In this document: positions 59,114 through 64,000 of the stretch, in pieces
Layout of the letters: the number at the start of each line of letters is the position of its first letter
How positions within the stretch are numbered: the stretch's first letter is position 1
Assembly (NCBI GenBank): GCA_026390135.1
Contig: JAPLGN010000046.1
Span: 1-64,000 of the forward strand
Source of the DNA: Campylobacterales bacterium
Lineage (GTDB): Bacteria > Campylobacterota > Campylobacteria > Campylobacterales > Sulfurimonadaceae
DNA length: 64,000 bases
Reading direction: 5' to 3'
Program-made: the position numbers and the translations under genes
Notes under the pieces: model-generated
The model's database searches: none
What the model saw: only the letters and a program-made list of their open reading frames with translations
What the model was told of the DNA's origin: nothing

Positions 59114-61353
59114 AACTTTCACCTCTCATCCTCTCGATTGCAGCGTGCGCAGTTCTTGCAGCCAATCCCGTCAATATCGAGCGCATTGTCGTTACCGATA
59201 CTGCCAGTGACAACGATCAGCTTATTGCCGATAACAATCAAACGTCAGGCAAACAAACGTTTACAACCAAAAGTATCGCAACCCTTAGCACTCAGGCAAA
59301 CATGAACCCCTATACGGTCATCGCGTTTTCTCCCTCAGTCAATTTCACCCCAGTCGATCAGGCAGGCTCAAACGAGCCCTCGTATCACGATCCTATCCGT
59401 ATCCGTGGAAAATCGCAAAGCGGTCCGGGAGGAGTGTTTATGATCGATGGAATGCCGATTTCCAGTAATCCAGGTGGCGGAAAAGAGATGCTCGATATGG
59501 AGAATGTCTCCTCCATCGATTTACACAAAGGGTATCTCCCTGTGGATAAAAATCTGGGCTTCTCCAGCCTCATCGGTAAAGTAGATATGAATGTCCTTTC
59601 CGCTCGTGCCAAAGCGGGTGCTGAAGTCTCGCAAAGCTTCGGAAGCGATGACTTTATGCGGTCGTTTGTCCGTTTTGACAGTGGTAAAATCGGAGATGTA
59701 GCGGTATTTGGATCATTTTCCCATCTAACCAATGATAAAACCAAAGGAGAAGGGGATCTAAAACGTCTCAACGGAACGGTCGGATTAACCTATCAGCCAA
59801 ACAATAGCTTCAAAGCCAAAGTAACCGCTATCAGTAACTCCGACGATCATCATAATTATTACAATCTCTCCTATGCTGAGTCACAAAACCTTGGTGCAAA
59901 TTTCAACAAAGATTATGCAACTACCAAACCGACTGCTAGCAATGATGTTAACTACTACGATTGGAATAAACAACATTTCAATACCACAGCGCTTTTGGGT
60001 GAGTTTGAATATCGTCCAAGCAACAGTGATGTTATCACCATCAAACCCTATTATAAAAGAGACAAAGGGGAGTATTGGTATTCAAGTGTCAGTGCGGATG
60101 GTAATGCGAGTAAAAACCGCGTCATAAACTGGCAAATCGATCACGATCTTTTTGGTACAACTGCGTCAGAAGAACATACTTTTTCGGATGCGCTGAAAAC
60201 GAAAATCGGATATTGGTATCACAAACAGCTTCCTCCCGGACCTCCAAGCGATCAGGAAAAATATAAAGTAGTCAATGGTAATTTAGTATTTGATGGATAC
60301 GGTGTACTCGCAGACAACGACTATCATACCATCCAAGCACCGTTTATGGAACTTAGCGGTAGTATCAATAACTTCACCTACGCAGTAGGAGCACAATACC
60401 AGACATTTACACTTGGCTCACTCAAAAGCCATACGTCCAATACTACAGCCACAACAAGTTCAGATTATGATGTCGCTATTGCTACAACCGCTGTTGATCC
60501 ATGGGCTAGTGTTCAAACAAAAACATTCCATACGTGGATCCCCTCACTCTATATGGGATATGACCTCTCACCTGAGTCTTCGGTGTATCTTGATTACTCT
60601 CGTACGTATGGATTTGATGTCAACTTATTTCCTTCCTATGTTTCAGGTCGATCTAATTTTGTAGCTAAAAACGTCACCCTTCAGCAGCTGTGGGATAAGG
60701 AAGATTTGGAACTCTCCGATAACATCGACTTGGGAGTCAAAACCACTTTCGCAGGTCTAACACTTAATCCAAATCTTTTTGTCTCTTTCGTCCAAAACAA
60801 ACAGGCGACTATTTATGATCCTGCATTCGGTGTCAACTATCCTGCAAATATCGGAGATGCCCTCGGATACGGTGCCGAGTTCTCCGCTTACGGACCGATT
60901 AACGAGTCGCTTGAACTCCTATTAGGACTCTCGTATAACCGTTATCAATTTACACAAAACTTCCAAAGCAGTGCATCTTCAACGGTGGAAACCGATGGAA
61001 AACAACTTCCAGATGCACCGGAATACATGGCAAAAGCTGCCCTCTCCTATCATCTAGGGGATTGGACATTTACTCCAAGCGCACGCTATACCTCAAGCCG
61101 ATGGGGTGATGTTCAAAATACCCAAAAAATAAATGCTTACACGATTGTCGATTTTGATATGGCGTATCACATCGCTCGGTTTATGGGCTCACATAATGCC
61201 CTATTTCGTCTCACCGCAACCAACCTTACTAATGAAAAATACATTGCAACCATCAATGCAGCGGATAACTATTTAGCGGCTTCCACCACTGCTTCGACGT
61301 ATCAAACCGGAGCGCCTTTGGGTGTTTACGGCAGTATCAATCTGAAATTCTAA
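59110..61353 (+). CDS. TonB-dependent outer-membrane receptor
   Basis: TonB box-like ERIVVTDT; plug DPIRIRGKSQSGPGGVFMIDGMPISSNPGGG; C-terminal GVYGSINLKF. Confidence 0.9.
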   Translation: MKLSPLILSIAACAVLAANPVNIERIVVTDTASDNDQLIADNNQTSGKQTFTTKSIATLSTQANMNPYTVIAFSPSVNFTPVDQAGSNEPSYHDPIRIRGKSQSGPGGVFMIDGMPISSNPGGGKEMLDMENVSSIDLHKGYLPVDKNLGFSSLIGKVDMNVLSARAKAGAEVSQSFGSDDFMRSFVRFDSGKIGDVAVFGSFSHLTNDKTKGEGDLKRLNGTVGLTYQPNNSFKAKVTAISNSDDHHNYYNLSYAESQNLGANFNKDYATTKPTASNDVNYYDWNKQHFNTTALLGEFEYRPSNSDVITIKPYYKRDKGEYWYSSVSADGNASKNRVINWQIDHDLFGTTASEEHTFSDALKTKIGYWYHKQLPPGPPSDQEKYKVVNGNLVFDGYGVLADNDYHTIQAPFMELSGSINNFTYAVGAQYQTFTLGSLKSHTSNTTATTSSDYDVAIATTAVDPWASVQTKTFHTWIPSLYMGYDLSPESSVYLDYSRTYGFDVNLFPSYVSGRSNFVAKNVTLQQLWDKEDLELSDNIDLGVKTTFAGLTLNPNLFVSFVQNKQATIYDPAFGVNYPANIGDALGYGAEFSAYGPINESLELLLGLSYNRYQFTQNFQSSASSTVETDGKQLPDAPEYMAKAALSYHLGDWTFTPSARYTSSRWGDVQNTQKINAYTIVDFDMAYHIARFMGSHNALFRLTATNLTNEKYIATINAADNYLAASTTASTYQTGAPLGVYGSINLKF

Positions 61354-61361
61354 GGGATACA

Positions 61362-62381
61362 ATGTTGCGATTCAAAACGTTCTCGATACTCTCCTCTGCC
61401 ATGATGGTGTTATTGCTCATCATGGTTGTCTCTCTTTTATGGGGACAGTATCCTATCGATTTTCATACTTTTATGGGATATCTCGAATTTAAACTCATGG
61501 GTGGAACAGGAAATGATACATACACACTGCTGGATAACATCATCCTCCAGATTCGTCTGCCACGGGTTTTACTCGCAATCCTCATCGGTTCATCGCTTGC
61601 GGTGTCGGGTGCAGCGTTTCAGGCGATGTTTGTTAACCCTCTCGTTTCTCCTGGGATTTTAGGGGTACTCGCGGGTGCATCATTCGGGGCAGCACTGGGG
61701 ATGCTAATATCGGAGCAATGGTATGTTGTTCAGCTGTTGGCATTTGTTTTTGGATTTGTTGCCGTCGGTGTGGCGGTACTGATCGGGGGGATGGTGAGCA
61801 ACTCTCGCTCCACCATCATGCTCGTCCTTGGCGGTGTCATCAGCGGTTCACTCTTTACCGCACTGCTCTCGGTCATTAAATACATGGCGGATCCCTATAG
61901 CACCCTCCCCGCCATCGTCTACTGGCTGATGGGTAGCCTCACAATGGCGGATTTACACGGTGTTTTGATGGTCAGTATCCCTATGCTACTAAGCATCGCG
62001 GGGATGGTCGCTCTCTCAAAATATTTCGACCTCCTCAGTCTGGGTGATGAAGAGGCAAAGGCGTTGGGGGTAAACGTCCCCCTGATCCGTTTTCTCGCAA
62101 TCATCCTCGCGACGTTGGCGAGTTCCCTCTCCGTAGTTATGGCAGGGATGATTGGTTGGGTGGGGCTTATCATTCCTCATATCATCCGTATGGCTTTTGG
62201 ACCCTCACATCGTCTCCTCATTCCACTATCAGCGATTGTGGGGGCGATCTTTTTACTGTTAGCGGACACGGTATCGCGTTTGGCGATGAGCGTCGAAATC
62301 CCCATCGGGATTCTCACATCGCTCATCGGTATCCCCGTCTTTATCATCGTACTTAAAAACGCGAGGGCAGCATGGAACTAA
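61362..62381 (+). CDS. FecCD/MolB-type ABC permease
   Basis: LLDNIILQIRLPRVLLAILIGSSLAVSGAAFQAMFVNPLVSPGILGVLAGASFGAALG; WVGLIIPHIIRM. Confidence 0.92.
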   Translation: MLRFKTFSILSSAMMVLLLIMVVSLLWGQYPIDFHTFMGYLEFKLMGGTGNDTYTLLDNIILQIRLPRVLLAILIGSSLAVSGAAFQAMFVNPLVSPGILGVLAGASFGAALGMLISEQWYVVQLLAFVFGFVAVGVAVLIGGMVSNSRSTIMLVLGGVISGSLFTALLSVIKYMADPYSTLPAIVYWLMGSLTMADLHGVLMVSIPMLLSIAGMVALSKYFDLLSLGDEEAKALGVNVPLIRFLAIILATLASSLSVVMAGMIGWVGLIIPHIIRMAFGPSHRLLIPLSAIVGAIFLLLADTVSRLAMSVEIPIGILTSLIGIPVFIIVLKNARAAWN

Positions 62382-63163
62382 ATCCGATTATTACGGTCAA
62401 TGACCTCCATTTTTCCTACCCGAAACAATCCGTATTAGAAGGTATTGATTTTACCCTCAATCGCGGTGAAATAGTCAGCCTGCTAGGGCCTAACGGATGC
62501 GGTAAAAGCACCCTCATTCGTCTTATTTTAAAACTTATCCATCCAAGTCAAGGTGAGATATGGCTGGATAATAAAACCATTGATCGCTATTCTCATCGTG
62601 AGATTGCCAAACATATCGCTTACATTCCCCAATACAATAATGTCCCATTCAACTATTCGGTGTTGGAGATGGTAATGATGGGAAGGGTTGCAAAACACGG
62701 ATTTTTCGCTGCCCCCTCTGCAAGAGATAAAGAAGTTGCCCATGAGTCACTCTGTCGTATCGGGATAGATGATCTCGCACACCGACCTTTCGGACAACTC
62801 AGTGGCGGTCAAAAACAAATGGTACTCCTCGCCCGAGCTCTCACCCAAGAGGTCAATACGTTTATTATGGATGAGCCCGTTTCAGGTTTGGACTATGGAA
62901 ACCAAATCCGATTGTTGGAACTGATAAGCGATTTAGCACGCCAAGGGTACACGTTTCTTAAAACAACCCACTATCCCGATCATGCCCTTATGGTCTCCAG
63001 TCGTGTCGTCGTTATGAATGGCGGTAAGATCATCGCCAATGGAAAGCCTGAAGAGGTCATCACATCAACGATGATTCGTGAGGTCTACGGGATTAATGCC
63101 GACCTCATCACCCACAACACCAACACGTGGTGTATCCCCACATTTAACAAAGGAATCGTATGA
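62372..63163 (+). CDS. FecE/MolC-type ABC ATPase
   Basis: LLGPNGCGKSTLIRLIL Walker A, LSGGQKQMVLLARALTQEVNTFIMDEP. Confidence 0.93.
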   Translation: MELNPIITVNDLHFSYPKQSVLEGIDFTLNRGEIVSLLGPNGCGKSTLIRLILKLIHPSQGEIWLDNKTIDRYSHREIAKHIAYIPQYNNVPFNYSVLEMVMMGRVAKHGFFAAPSARDKEVAHESLCRIGIDDLAHRPFGQLSGGQKQMVLLARALTQEVNTFIMDEPVSGLDYGNQIRLLELISDLARQGYTFLKTTHYPDHALMVSSRVVVMNGGKIIANGKPEEVITSTMIREVYGINADLITHNTNTWCIPTFNKGIV

Positions 63164-64000
63164 AATATTTCCTATTCCTCATCACCCTGTTACTCTTTAG
63201 CGCACACGCACGAACCATCACCGATGATTACGGCAGAGTTGTCACCATCCCCGATAAAATCACCAAAATTTATGCCACCCATCCGCCACTCACCATGAGC
63301 GTCATCGCTTTTGATCCCAACCTTGTAGCGGCACTCAATTCCCCCTTAACCGATGAGCAAAAACCCTACGTCGGTACCGCCGCTGCACGTCCGATAGTCG
63401 GTGGTTTTTTCGGTCAGGGAAATACTCCAAATTTTGAGATTTTGGCAAGCGTTAAACCCGATGTGATTTTGATGTGGGGAGGAGCTACGGGGGCAGAAAA
63501 CCATCTGAAAAAATTTACGGCACTGGGTATTCCTGTTTTGATGGTGCGTAACGATTCTATAAACGATCTCATAAGCCAATTCACCCTCTACGGCAAGCTC
63601 ACCGGTAACACAAAGCGTTCTCTTGAACTTGTTGCCTATACTCAAGAAACATTAGGACTCATCCAATCGCTTCAAGCCAAAGTCAATGCGCGTAAAGACG
63701 TCCGATACTACTTTGCCGAAGGATTGGATGGAATGTCGAGTGAATGTGACGGCTCGTTTCATCTCGAACCTTTTACCTACAGTGGCGGAAAAAATGCCCT
63801 CAACTGCAAAATCTCTTCCAATTTTGGAATGGAAAAAATCTCGATGGAAACTATCCTGCTCTCCGATCCTGATGTCATTGTAGCCATGGAAAAAAGCTTT
63901 GCAGATTCTATTTCAGATAATCAAAAATTCAAGACTCTTCGAGCTGTGAAATCAGGTCATGTCCTCACTGTCCCCAGCATACCGTTCAACATCATCAGCC
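63160..64000 (+). CDS. Second MolA/FecB-type periplasmic binding protein (truncated by window end)
   Basis: Open frame from ATG 63160 to the window end; RTITDDYGRVVTIPDKITKIYATHPPLTMSV...YYFAEGLDGMSSECDGSFHLEPFTYSGGKNALNC. Confidence 0.85.
   Translation, partial: MKYFLFLITLLLFSAHARTITDDYGRVVTIPDKITKIYATHPPLTMSVIAFDPNLVAALNSPLTDEQKPYVGTAAARPIVGGFFGQGNTPNFEILASVKPDVILMWGGATGAENHLKKFTALGIPVLMVRNDSINDLISQFTLYGKLTGNTKRSLELVAYTQETLGLIQSLQAKVNARKDVRYYFAEGLDGMSSECDGSFHLEPFTYSGGKNALNCKISSNFGMEKISMETILLSDPDVIVAMEKSFADSISDNQKFKTLRAVKSGHVLTVPSIPFNIIS

Noticed and set aside
1-64000. CRISPR arrays, rRNA genes or IS transposases
   Set aside because: No regularly spaced direct repeats, rRNA-like sequence or transposase ORFs seen; the Mu-type transposase would lie to the left of the window

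Overview
The window is from a Campylobacterota-like chromosome (Sulfuricurvum/Sulfurimonas-type gene content; this is inferred from protein content only). Positions 1 to ~22.5 kb are the right part of a Mu-like transposable prophage. It has a Mu-type head (gp27/28/29/F/G/I homologues), a non-contractile-type tail (tube, -1 frameshifted chaperone, 1453-aa tape measure), a lysis cassette, a Dam-type methylase and a right-end cargo gene with a ConA-like plus deoxyribosyltransferase/TIR-like architecture. The right end carries repeated candidate transposase sites and appears to interrupt a tyrosine integrase remnant that abuts tRNA-Leu(CAA). Positions ~22.9 to 53 kb are mostly core genes (flgL, ftsK, acnB, dbpA, a split PAS/MCP receptor, gapA, hisG, coaX, xerH-like, gatC, pilT, class II DAHP synthase, fur, lysS, glyA, trpE/pabB-like, aroE). 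Positions ~53 to 64 kb hold a molybdenum-centred locus: modE, an excellent ModE operator, modA without modBC, a porin, a truncated globin, tonB, and a MolBCA/FecBCD-like ABC importer with two paralogous binding proteins and a TonB-dependent receptor. The strongest leads are the putative ModE-linked TonB-dependent oxyanion/metallophore uptake locus, the prophage cargo effector, and the canonical A_AAA_AAG frameshift whose downstream ORF is absent from the supplied track.
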